Shown: in pieces, positions 54,666 to 64,000 of the stretch
How positions within the stretch are numbered: position 1 is the stretch's first letter
Layout: each line of letters starts with the position of its first letter
Translations under genes and position numbers: made by a program
The notes under the pieces: generated by a model
The model's database searches: none
Seen by the model: the letters and a program-made list of their open reading frames with translations, nothing else
Told to the model about the DNA's origin: nothing
DNA from: Calliopum simillimum
Lineage: Eukaryota > Arthropoda > Insecta > Diptera > Lauxaniidae
DNA length: 64,000 nucleotides
Assembly (NCBI GenBank): GCA_951812925.1
Contig: OX638372.1
Coordinates: forward strand, 73,797,407 to 73,861,406
Reading direction: 5' to 3'

Positions 54666-54887
54666 TTTTCAAAAATATTCCCCTTAACATCCTCCATAAG
54701 TCTTCAAAAGACATGACACGATGAGGTGCTGAGGATTTAACTGGCGATTCTGTGCTAATTTCTATTTTAACGATATTTTTTAAATAAAGAATTTTTGTAG
54801 TCATTTTTTTCAGTGTTTTTTTGTTAGAACATAATTTTTTTATACTATACAAAACATATTGACATGATATATATGTAATATGTATGT

Positions 54888-55294
54888 TAGGCGGGTCAAA
54901 TTTTTTTGCGGCAAAGGGTATAGTAACAAAACAATCTACGAAAAATTCTAAGAAACTTTGCCCAAGAAACCATGGGACAAAAATCAGTATCGAGCCGCCG
55001 AAAATTGCGTTGAAGTTTTGTATGTATTACTTTAAAATTCAATAAAAAAAAAACCAAAAATTCAAATACTTTGAATAATTTTATATGAAACAAGTAAAAA
55101 AAAATTTGAATTTTTTCTTTTTCTTATTGTATTTTAAAGTACTACATGCAAAACTTCAATGCAATTTACGGCGGCTCGATATTGATTTAAGACCTATGGT
55201 TTCTTGGGCAGAGTTTTTTAGAATTTTCCTTAGATTTTTTTGTTGCTATACTCTTTGCCAATTTTTTGCCTCCCGAACAAATTGACCCGGCCTA
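54888..55294. mobile_element. Palindromic MITE of about 0.4 kb with TA duplication
   Basis: The ends are GGCGGGTCAAATTT and (inverted) GGCCGGGTCAATTT, flanked by TA. Almost the whole element is one inverted repeat with its centre near 55,080; arms share GGGCAAAG/CTTTGCC and CTTGGGCAGAGTTT-type blocks. Confidence 0.72.
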
Positions 55295-55334
55295 ATGTAT
55301 GTATATATATTCGTTTCAGTAATGGGTAAAATTT

Positions 55335-55660
55335 AATTTTCATATGTCGACTAAAAATATTTTTTTTCATTTAAATTTTAACGGTTTTTTCCACTTTTTC
55401 GAAAACCGGTCCATCGATTTTTTTCTACTTAGCCTTATGTTCTTCAGAATTTAATATGCTTTAAGAATTTATACACATCATAATCATTATTTGTTAAAAT
55501 AATAATAAAAATTTAATTTTTGTGTATCCACTCACAACTTTTTTTTCATTCCAATTTTAACGGTTTTTTGTCTTTTTTTTCAAAAACCGCTCTAACGATT
55601 TTTTTAAAAATTCACTACGATATGCAGAATTTGAAAGGCTTTCATAATATAAAATAACCC
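55335..55660 (+). repeat. Diverged tandem duplication of about 200 bp
   Basis: The sequence around TTTTAACGGTTTTTT, AAAACCG and TGCAGAATTTGAAAG-like blocks appears twice (about 55340-55470 and 55530-55655). Confidence 0.6.
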
Positions 55661-55956
55661 CAGAGGGGTGTTGTGATCGTCATTTAAATTCCCAGAACAG
55701 CGCCGTGATAATATACCTCAGATGTAAGGCTCGTAAAATTTTGTGTGTCGACTCAACACACGTATAGAAAACTTCAAAGACCGATTGAAAAAAATTTCGA
55801 CGTAATCCAGAAAACCGGGAAGACGCGTATAACTTATTTTTAGCCAGATTTTCAGAATAAATTAGTTTTTTTTAGTTGTGCAAAATCGTGTCGGACGGTG
55901 TGATCAAACTCTTCTTCCGAGTCATCGAATGCACTATTTTCGCTTTCACGACTAGG

Positions 55957-56098
55957 CATAAAATGCTTAGAACTGTCCAAAAAATACGTCTGCAATTTTT
56001 CAGAATTTTGAAAACATTTCAAAAATTGGTCAAAAAAATTTAAAAAATTCTGAAAAATTCACACGTATGTTTCGGACGTTTCTTAGCATTTTATACCT
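55957..56098. repeat. Short foldback around GCATTTTATGCCTAG
   Basis: GGCATAAAATGCTTAGAA at about 55957 and its inverted match TTCTTAGCATTTTATACC at about 56080 enclose further complementary blocks. A diverged third copy of the same arm lies at 57665-57775 (AAGCATTTTATGCCTAG). Confidence 0.6.
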
Positions 56099-56429
56099 TA
56101 CACAATTCTTTCGTTAGAAGCCTTTCTTTTGAGTAAAAAATCGTTTTTCCGACTACGAAAAACGGTACGATTTTTGCCGTTTTTCAACTTTCGGAATAGA
56201 ATATTATTTATACTACAAAAAAAATGTACAAGTTTTTAGCTCCAAAATTTTAGCCGTTATCTCTCTTTGTCAAGCATATTGGGTATCCATTCTGTGAAAA
56301 AAAAAAGAGCAAAAAAAGGTATTTTACAATATATTGACCCAATTGTTGAACCCCTATCTATGGCACGATAGTCGCTACTAAAAAAATTTTTAGGTGAGTT
56401 AAGCCTTTTTGCCTGAAAATTTTCGATGG

Positions 56430-56572
56430 AAGGGTGGTCCGTCTGGCTGGCTGTCTGTTGAAATCATTTAAATATTTCTTGGAAGCAAGAAGATTCGATG
56501 GAATTTTGTGTATTGCTTCTCATGGGATTGAAATTGAAATCGAAATCGGTCAACGGGTACGCCTACCGCCTA
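56430..56572 (+). mobile_element. Short DINE-1-like fragment
   Basis: Contains GTCCGTCTGGCTGGCTGTCT, GATGGAATTTTGTGTATTGC and GAAATCGGTCAACGGGTACG, colinear with the 5' half of the DINE-1-like copies. Both termini are missing. Confidence 0.65.
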
Positions 56573-57059
56573 ACACTGGTTTAAAATCCTTAAAATCTGG
56601 CCAAAAGTAGAAATTATATTCTCGGGGGTTTTCGGGGTCAGTGATTACGATCTGATAGTAGATTTTAAAATACCAAAACGGTGGATTCAAAATTACGGAT
56701 AATTTGCATAAGTATCTAGCCAACTCCGACAAAAAAAAATTACTCGTGGGTTTTTGTAGTCGCTGATTACGAATCTGATACTAAATCTTGGCAGGCTCGA
56801 AATTACAAAACACGACACATCAACAATTTTAATATCTTATTTAAAAACGTATTTCAAAATTTCAAGTTTGACAGAGTTGTGTGCAACGGTATAAATATTG
56901 TTTTCTTGAAATATTAAGTAGCTGTATAATAAATATAAATTTTATCAATTCGGGCGAACAATAAAAATTGACGCTTGGAAAACTTTTTGAGTAAAATCAT
57001 TCTATAGGCCACGGTTAGCGGCAAGAAGACGACGAAAACTAAAGATGAGGTTGTGTTCG

Positions 57060-57340
57060 GGGTCAATTATAGATGACAAGTTTGTTTGAATTAAAATCCG
57101 ATCTGATCGTTTTCGCGAGGTATTGCATTTTTACCAATTTTTTTTTTTTTTGCTTGAGTGTTTTTCTTTCAAAATGGTTCAATGTCTCAAAAACTGAGCA
57201 TGCAGAAAGTTTTCTTCTTGTTTGTGGACTAAAAAACTGCATGCCGGAAAGTTTTAGCTTATTTCATTTACGAGATATTGAATTTTTTATTAATTTTTTG
57301 AACTTTTTTTTAAAAACCTGAATTTTTTGTATATGAAGCA
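57060..57340 (+). repeat. Relic related to the family 2 palindromic element
   Basis: TTTACGAGATATTGAATTTT and ATTAATTTTTTGAACTTTTT parallel a segment of the family 2 arm near 30650. A second, diverged copy of the motif lies just before it (GCGAGGTATTGCATTTTTAC). Confidence 0.5.
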
Positions 57341-57344
57341 AAAC

Positions 57345-58038
57345 ATGCAAAGCGTAGCAGCTGAAAATTTTCTCCGATTTCGCTCAAATTCGGCAATATG
57401 GTAGATTCAGTATGCAAGAACAATAATCCTGGAGGATTTGTTTCTAGTACTATTTGTTGTTAAAATACAGGGTGTTGAAGTTGGCGTTTTTAGTCATTTT
57501 CATGAAAAGGTTGTTTTTTCAAAAATTTATAGCTTACACCAAAGTTATAAATTGATATATCTAAGTGACTGGTCCCATTTATTTCTAAGTGTTCTTTTCA
57601 TAAAAAAATATTACTTGGTGAAAACAAATTTTTTTCACCAAAATTTTTTAAACTTAAAAATATTTTTGCATTTTGTTTTTAAAAATCCCCCTTTCAGACG
57701 TATTTCTTGAACGATTTTAAGCATTTTATGCCTAGTACACTTTTTTCGTAAGATGCCTTCCGCTTGAGTAAACAAGCGCAAGCGTCCAAAAACTCCCATC
57801 TAGCGACCGAATCCCATCTTGAGTCGTACGTCATTTTAAAGCTTATAAATTATGCTTTAATTTAAAGTACTTTTAAAAAATAATTCAAGTTGAGCGCTGG
57901 CATGATCATTTGGCTTCCGGGTAGGAGTTCAGTGACGTTGTGAGTTGGTGTTCTTTGAACTATCTTCTATTCGATTGCGTACAATGTAATTTAGCTGCAT
58001 GTTTTCTTCAATCAGCAAATCGACACTTGACCGATTTA
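57345..58038. other. No recognisable gene
   Basis: Low-complexity AT-rich sequence. The ORF at 57438-57710 encodes mostly hydrophobic residues without a recognisable family. Confidence 0.45.
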
Positions 58039-58046
58039 CATGTGTA

Positions 58047-59178
58047 CAGGCCCGTGCGCACGGCGGGGGTTTTGGGGGTTCAAACCCCTCCAAGAAGATC
58101 TTTTACCCAAAATAAATATTTATGAATTGAAAATGCGTATTGAAATAAAATAGAATTAATCTAATTAGTTCACGTACCTATATTTTATTAATAATATCAT
58201 AGTCATTTTGACTATTTCTGTGGGTTAGCTCAATTTCAACCATTCACAGAGTCAATAATTTTTTAAAAAAACTTTTTTTTTCATTTCGCGTTTGTTGCCG
58301 AAAATTAAAAAAATAGTAGAAACGCTATTTGATTTTGGCTTTTATTTAAAATATAGACCATCAAATAATTTTATCGGACACCATTTAGAAGCAGCTATGA
58401 AGGTTTTTAGAAAGAAAGTAAAAAAAATAAAAATATTTGGTCCAGTTATTAGTTTTCTCATAAAAAAAATTAGAACCAGCAATTTTTCAATCTTTTTATT
58501 TTGGTAGTTTAAAAAAAAAATTTCAAAAATCGTTATCGACATCATTCCCGCATTAAATGTAATTCAGGCTCAAAGGTCGTAAAAATTAGGTGCTTTTTAG
58601 TCGAATTTCAAAACACTTGGAATTTGATTTTACGCTATCAAGATAATTCTGCAACGAATGAAACAAATGGTAATCCGAGATTCATATACTGAAAGAGATC
58701 AATGAGATTTTTTTCACTCAGATTATATAGCGAAGTTTTGACTGCTTTTGTGTTGTTCATCCACCTTTTCAAGAATTTCGTTCACCTTTATGGTGCATAG
58801 TCGACAAGATTTACATCATTTTTTTTTTGTTTTCATTTCTTGTTAATTTGCTAAAAAATCGCAAAAATTCATTATTTTTTTTCAACAAAAAAATTTAAAA
58901 AAAAGTTCTGATAGAATTTTCAAAAAAAAAAAAAATGGTACAAATTATTAAAAATGGACTTAACATTTTTTCTTTGAAAATTTTGAAGAATTCTGGACTT
59001 TTGCATATCTTTTAATTTTCATCATTTAAACATGTTATTTTGATGTCAACTTTTTTACGCTAAGTGTTGTTTTAGTACCTTTCGAACGGCATACATGTAC
59101 TGAGCATTTTATAGTGTTATTACGTTTTTTTTATGAAAAACCTACCCCCTCCAAGAGCAAATCCTGCGCACGGCCCTG
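58047..59178. mobile_element. Non-autonomous hAT element, 1.13 kb, TSD CATGTGTA
   Basis: The ends CAGGCCCGTGCGCACGG and (inverted) CAGGGCCGTGCGCAGG are flanked by the perfect 8-bp CATGTGTA (58039-58046 and 59179-59186). GC-rich ends enclose AT-rich filler. No transposase ORF is visible. Confidence 0.9.
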
Positions 59179-59395
59179 CATGTGTAAGCGACATCATGTT
59201 TATTTCAGGGTGTTCTGAAAATGCAACTTACAAGCTGATGGCTTAGCCAACTCACAACACCTTCAAATGATAAAAATAATACCCTCTGGAATCAAAAATG
59301 ATTGCAAAAAAATACACAAAATCATACGCATTAAAATAAAAAGATAAAAAAAACATAAAAAATGTGGATTTTCATCCTTTTTTTAATTTCTACTA

Positions 59396-59700
59396 AGCGC
59401 TTCAAAACATTTTGTTTTTGTTAATGCACAGCGTTGACATTATTAAAAGCGAATCCGTTTTGAATTCGTTTCTACGTACGTTTCGGGTCCGAAACGGGTC
59501 CGGACGCGCATTTACCCAGGTTCGAATCCTACCATTGGCGGATCGTTAAATTTTTATTTATTTTTTTGATCGCTAATAAGCGCTTCAAAATGCTTTTTTT
59601 TTTAACACATCATTAACATTATTAAAAGCAAATCCGTTTTGAAATCGTTTTTGATGTACGTTACGGGTTCGAAACGAATCCTCATCCATTTTTGTGCATA
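59396..59700 (+). repeat. Two diverged tandem units of about 180 bp, one with a B-box-like motif
   Basis: TAAGCGCTTCAAAA, GACATTATTAAAAGC and AATCCGTTTTGAA-type blocks recur in order at 59394 and 59577. The first unit contains GGTTCGAATCC near 59520, an exact pol III B-box match; no A box or tRNA fold is evident. Confidence 0.6.
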
Positions 59701-59989
59701 TTGGGGTGGAACAAATTTCTCTACAAATTTATGCCAAAAATACGGGATTTGTTTAGTGGCTTGAGAATGTCTTAATCAATTTTAATCTATGTAAATGTGA
59801 TTGAACTAAGCAGCGTGTGTCCAAGAAAATGTTTAAAAAGTGGCCATTGTTTTAGAATTTTTACACTTCCGCTTAATATCTGTATCTTGTGCATATGTTA
59901 GCGCGTATCATTTTCCAAAGTTTCATTAAAATCGCTTAAGCCGTTCTTGAGAAAAACATAGCAACAGTTTTCATATACACAATTTTAGA

Positions 59990-60130
59990 CCCTGTAAGAA
60001 GAGAAGATATCTCAGAAACCATACAAGATACAGCAATTTTAATGCCAGATTCGGATTTAGAATTGCCAAATACATATAAAATGACTATTTTGATTTTTGT
60101 TTGTTGCATTTCTTTCAACATTTTTTTTTT
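59990..60130. repeat. Relic related to the family 3 palindromic element
   Basis: GATATCTCAGAAACCATACA, GATACAGCAATTTTAATGCC and GATTCGGATTTAG match, in order, an arm of 32267-35530 (near 35240-35300). Confidence 0.6.
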
Positions 60131-60489
60131 ATGAAAATATAACTTTTTTAAATATTGTTTAAAAAATTATATAATTCCGACCGCGCTCCAAAATGTTTCT
60201 GATTTTAAATAAAAAAAAAAAAATTTAAAAAAAATCATCAAAATCGGAGCTGTTCTTGAGGACTTCCTCATTTTGCCTTTTTTTGGCTTCATTGACTCCA
60301 CTATAAACAGCTTTATTATGAAGTTTACCAGTTGGATTAAGGCCACTTCATCTTTTGCACAAGCGGAAGTGAATTGTCTTCGCGCCCCACCAATTAAGAA
60401 CCCTTGATGTAATGCGTATATAAAATGTAACTAACTTTTAATGAAAAAATTTAACTTTTTTGCAGCAAAAATGTAGCAATCTCAAGAAA

Positions 60490-60850
60490 AACCATGCCGA
60501 CACTGACCCTAATGCTAGAAATAGTAAGGGCAAGTTCTGAGCAAAAACTTAGCAAACACGAACAAAAGAGCGTGGTTCATGCGGTATTTGAGATAATGCA
60601 ACCAAATTTTGTACAGACACTTAAAATAGTCAAACCAAGCTCACAGTGGAAACTATGTGAACTCGGACCAAATGGCATGGCACCTCCCATACAAGCAAGT
60701 TTTTCAAATTGTCGTAGTTCATGCATTATTTGAGATAATGCATACAGGCATTAGGAATGGTCTAAGCAAGCTCAGAGCAGAAACTAGGTGATTTCGGACA
60801 AGTGGGCGTGGTTTAGGGTGTTTCAATTTTGGCCATGCCAAAACAAAAGT
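60490..60850 (+). mobile_element. Decayed DINE-1-like 3' part
   Basis: Contains repeat units with GAACTCGG, GGCATGGCACCTCCCATA and TTCGGACAAGTGGGCGTGG, then TAGGGTG and a weakened terminal hairpin (TTTTGGCCATGCCAAAA). The CTAG end is not preserved. Confidence 0.65.
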
Positions 60851-60859
60851 TTTCCTTTC

Positions 60860-61536
60860 TTTGCTGACGATATTCAAAAAGCTTAATAAAAAAAAGCAAG
60901 TTGAAATTGTCTGACTCCACGAAATCTATATATAATTATATCAAGACAAAAACGTGTCCATCTTTTTTACTATGTTCGAAATGAAGTACGACTTAAAATT
61001 ATACACCATTAGAAAGGTATTTGTATGTAGATGTGCACAAAGTTAAAGTTATGTTAATATTTTGACCTTACGCCAGGTAAAATTAGATACAAATTTTTCA
61101 ATATATATAACAACAAAATACACGGTCACACAGAACTGAAAAAAAGGATAAAGCACAAAGAGAAAGACAAAAAGAATAGCATTAACTTCATGTTTTTTGT
61201 TTTGTTTATAATTCAATTGAATTATACCAGGGCTGATTCGTACCAAATACTTAGCAAAAAAAAAAGTACTATAACAAATAGCAAAAAAGTAGTGTCCAAA
61301 AAGTACGGTACCAAATTTATTTAATACATTTGTGGTTGAATTTTGATCGCTGGGCGATTCTAGTTGTTATTAAAATAGTTTTTTCAAAAAAATTTTAAAC
61401 ACTATGAAAATACTTTCTTTTAGAGTACTATACGTATTAGCTCCAGGTTGGCTGCCGTATCATTACAATTTATAGCATCACAAAGTTACTAGATAAATAT
61501 TAGCCTAACGTTTTATTTTTTTATAACTGATTTAAG
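60860..61536. other. Intron sequence upstream of the acj6 exon
   Basis: AT-rich with no ORF. The last bases (TTTTATTTTTTTATAACTGA then TTTAAG) are the polypyrimidine tract and AG acceptor of the exon. Confidence 0.6.
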
Positions 61537-61714
61537 ATGCATCATTCAATGGACCAGCTGGATATGATAGACCCCACAGGTGCCATGACCTCACTTGCAC
61601 CGATGTCAGACACCGCTATAACTCCAACACATCAGCATATTCATTCTTCTTATCATAGCATGAACCACATGATGAGTCATCATCATCCGGGCCCTTTAAG
61701 TGGTCATACTGCTG
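61537..61714 (+). CDS. acj6: acj6 (POU domain, class 4 transcription factor), internal coding exon
   Basis: The 59 codons begin MHHSMDQLDM and include the His/Met-rich stretches SYHSMNHMMSHHHPG and LSGHT. I recognise these as the segment preceding the POU-specific domain of Drosophila Acj6 (I-POU/Brn-3 class). A good acceptor (TTTAAG) ends at 61536 and a consensus donor GTAAGT begins at 61715, so the exon ends after the first base of a codon. Acj6 is a nuclear DNA-binding factor that controls olfactory receptor choice and neuron targeting. The open frame running on to 61722 is intronic. The POU-specific domain and homeodomain are not in the window, so the downstream intron exceeds 2.2 kb. The ATG at 61537 is not necessarily a translation start. 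Confidence 0.9.
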
Positions 61715-62932
61715 GTAAGTAGTCACCGTAAAAAGCTCTGTATTTTAAAATATTTCTTGGTGATGTACAAACAAGATGTTCTGGAAGACAACCGAATTGG
61801 TACAGCACGTTTTCTTCGGTTGTGCAGTGGGTTTTCACTTTATATTATCTTAGTCAAAATTTTTTTAAATGTAAGCAAAATTAGCAGATTTTCAAATCTT
61901 TTACTCAAAACAAAAATAATTAGGAATCATTTATTATCCACGGACTCCAAGTTGCTGCATCATTAATCAGTGACAACAGTCAAAAAACACCAAAAAGTTT
62001 AAAACGTGTTTTATTTCCATTTACGTGCCATTATTGTTATAAAACTCTAGGCTACCGATTTCAATGCGGCCCGCACCGGCTAAGCAGCGGTCTCAGGGGA
62101 TCCTTAACCCGCCACATTGAAACGAAGGGGCAACAATAAATTTCATTTCCGACTTCCGCCGGAAACAAAATTATGAAAACTAAAATACAAACCAACTGTC
62201 AAATCACCTCATAATGTTTAATTCTAAAAAAACTATAAAATTTTTCACAAAAGTTCTACCTTGGCTCACTCGAAATAAGGAAATATTGTGCTTTCCTGAG
62301 CACCCACCCATCCTGTGTCATTCTAACGATTTCTTAATGACTCCCATACCATTACTTTAAACTCAAATCATCACCTACCCTTCAAAACCACAGCCCCTCC
62401 CAAAATTATGAAATCAGCACCGATTCATTTTCAATTACAGATTCACAAAATTTTATTAAAATAAATTAATCATATTTTGGACTCCTAAACACTTATATTC
62501 TATCTATGTTTTTGTGTCAGGTCAGGATTTCGGGCACCGTGCGGGCCTAACTATAAAAGTCCGAAAAAAAGAGGCCCGTAAATCACGGGAAGACTGGAAG
62601 GATAAACTTGTTCTTACATAAAAATATGCAAATTTTTGAGGCCCGTGCCCAGCTCTACTCCAAACCCCAGCCAAACGCCAATGGCTAGTACTACCAAAAC
62701 GCGGGTGCGCAAAATGCTAGTTAATTGGACTCTTGAGCAAAAACACGAAAGCTTATTAGGGGATGGAAGACATGATCGTGCAGCGCCAGCCTACTGCGCA
62801 GTGTAGCATAAATTCCGCTTGTGGCCCTCGGCCTCAGTACAGGCCTTATCCACCATTCTTTATTCTTTTTCTGTATATTTTTAATTTTAGAAGCCTTTAG
62901 CTCTGTAATTTAGCACCAGCTAACACAATTTT
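61715..62932. other. Intron downstream of the acj6 exon, with a GC-rich hairpin
   Basis: No ORF is supported. A GC-rich inverted segment at 62059-62122 is listed separately. At 62514-62650 there are repeated AGGCCCGT motifs of unknown origin. Confidence 0.5.
62059..62122. repeat. GC-rich hairpin in the acj6 intron
   Basis: TTTCAATG-C-GGC pairs with GCC-A-CATTGAAA, 11 base pairs and one mismatch. The loop is GC-rich (CACCGGCTAAGCAGCGG) and stands out in the AT-rich surroundings. I do not recognise it; a structured RNA, a transposon end or conserved regulatory DNA are possible. Confidence 0.5.
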
Positions 62933-63611
62933 TATACCCTACACCCAGGGTATATTCACTTTGTCCTTCCGTTTGTAACGCAGAGAAGGAGGCGTGGCAG
63001 ATATAGAAAAGTATATATATTCTTGATCAGCGTCACCTCTTGAGTCGATATAGCCATGTCCGTCTGTCTGGCTGGCTGGCTGGCTGTGTGTTGAAATACA
63101 CTTTTTGGGAAAACTGAGCAAGATATTTCAATGAAATTTGATACACTGCCTTCGTCGCCAAAGATAGCTCGGGGGATTGAAAATGAGCGAAATCGGTCAA
63201 CGGGCGCGCCTACCGCCCATACAAAAAATATATTCAAAATGCAATTTTAGGAGTATTATTCACGACAATGCAACCAAAATACGCATAAATACTAAGAATT
63301 GTAAGAGCAAGTTTTGAGAAAAAACTGAGCAAATTTGGACAAGAGGGCGTGGCACCTCCCATATAAGCAAAAGCTTAAAAACGCTATACTGAAATCGTTT
63401 TATGAGATATTAAAACCAAATTTGACTCAGACACTAAAAATCATAAATGAAAGCTCTCAACAAAAATTGGGTGAAATCGGACGAGGGGGCGTGGCACCTC
63501 CCATATGAGCAGACAAGAGGGCGTAACACCTCTCATATGAGCAAAATTTTAAAAATACTGCAGTGTAGGGTATTCAATATTTGGCCAGGCCAAATTTTAC
63601 ACCTTTACAAG
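62933..63611 (+). mobile_element. DINE-1-like element, copy d, in the acj6 intron
   Basis: Starts TATACCCTACACCCAGGG, has the TATATATTCTTGATCAG block, about two tandem units, the TTGGCCAGGCCAA hairpin and an end reading CAAG instead of CTAG (63608-63611). The sense orientation matches the gene. Confidence 0.85.
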
Positions 63612-64000
63612 TTTTCTTTTTGTTTATTTCACTTCACAATTCACTTGCATTTACTTTCTTAAATGTTTGAGCTGTCAAAATAAAACATATCGTATTTGAC
63701 ATTGGAGATGAAAACAGCATGTCAAACAACTTGAGGCAAAATTTTATGTCAATTTTTTACAGAGACTACTTCGGTTTAGAGTTTAGTGAAAACGCATTTG
63801 GCACATGGTCAAATGTTGACAGTTCACTATGTCAGTGAAATTGACATAGTGAAAACCAGGCATAGCTCTAGAAAGTTTACGAATTCAGAAAAAGGGTGAA
63901 ATGACGATGAACTACTACATTACCAACAACTACACAGTCGCCATAATATCGTAAGCCAGGGAAGTAAACCGTATTTTTATGTTTGACGTTTTAAATTTTT
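63612..64000. other. No recognisable gene; small palindrome at 63823-63853
   Basis: TTCACTATGTCA and its exact complement TGACATAGTGAA are separated by 7 bases. Similar TTTGACAT/ATGTCAAA words recur from 63697 to 63850. Otherwise nothing is supported. Confidence 0.5.

Noticed and set aside
59500..59545. tRNA gene suggested by GGTTCGAATCC
   Set aside because: No A box, acceptor stem or anticodon arm could be built.

Overview
The window is AT-rich, repeat-packed DNA from a higher (schizophoran) dipteran. One fragment of a host gene is recognisable: a coding exon at 61537-61714 of the POU-domain transcription factor gene acj6, with clear splice sites. The dipteran assignment rests on the near-Drosophila sequence of that exon and on DINE-1/INE-1-like elements with their typical block around TATATATTCTTGATCAG and CCATGTCCGTCTGTC. 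I cannot name the species. No other acj6 exon is visible, so the rest is probably intron or gene flank. No intact transposon gene is present; every transposon ORF carries at least one lesion.

Layout. 1-5541: an RNase H-bearing non-LTR retrotransposon, split by a foldback element (about 585-3807), whose right target duplication was then hit by a 1.46-kb palindromic element (3814-5273). The foldback element carries two hammerhead ribozyme motifs in inverted orientation. 6480-9186: a second RNase H non-LTR relic, split by a MITE with a 9-bp target duplication and by a second copy of the palindromic element. 9187-11141: a Tc1/mariner-type DD37E transposon with one frameshift and one stop. 12120-18602: a third copy of the palindromic element, a 2.07-kb element with a nested DINE-1-like insertion, and a 2.53-kb hAT-type element with a perfect 8-bp duplication. 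18603-30400: a 0.98-kb hAT element, hairpins, a foldback region, two TA-flanked MITEs and satellite-like tandem repeats. 30401-35530: two more palindromic elements, the second holding a head-to-head DINE-1 pair. 36210-39915: a decayed Ty3/gypsy element on the minus strand. 40705-47466: a fairly young Ty3/gypsy element with both LTRs, broken by two in-frame stops, one frameshift and a TA-flanked transposon in its integrase. 49574-49942: a DD37E transposase fragment with its catalytic Glu changed. 52057-54665: a 5'-truncated RTE-type non-LTR element, minus strand. 54888-60860: MITEs, a hAT element and relics. 61537-61714: the acj6 exon. 62933-63611: another DINE-1-like copy.

Two observations stand out. 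First, the hammerhead pair has a complete catalytic core and a very short, palindromic helix III of the kind known from retroelement-associated minimal hammerheads. Second, five palindromic elements of about 1.4 kb (three sequence families) all start CAC, end GTG, carry perfect 4-bp target duplications and share internal boxes such as GAGATATCCTAACC in the same order. They look like one superfamily of non-autonomous foldback transposons, possibly mobilised by a Chapaev/CACTA-type transposase, for which I see no gene here. Several insertions are proven by the reading frame or repeat copy they interrupt, which gives a relative chronology. Everything was read by eye; no searches were run.
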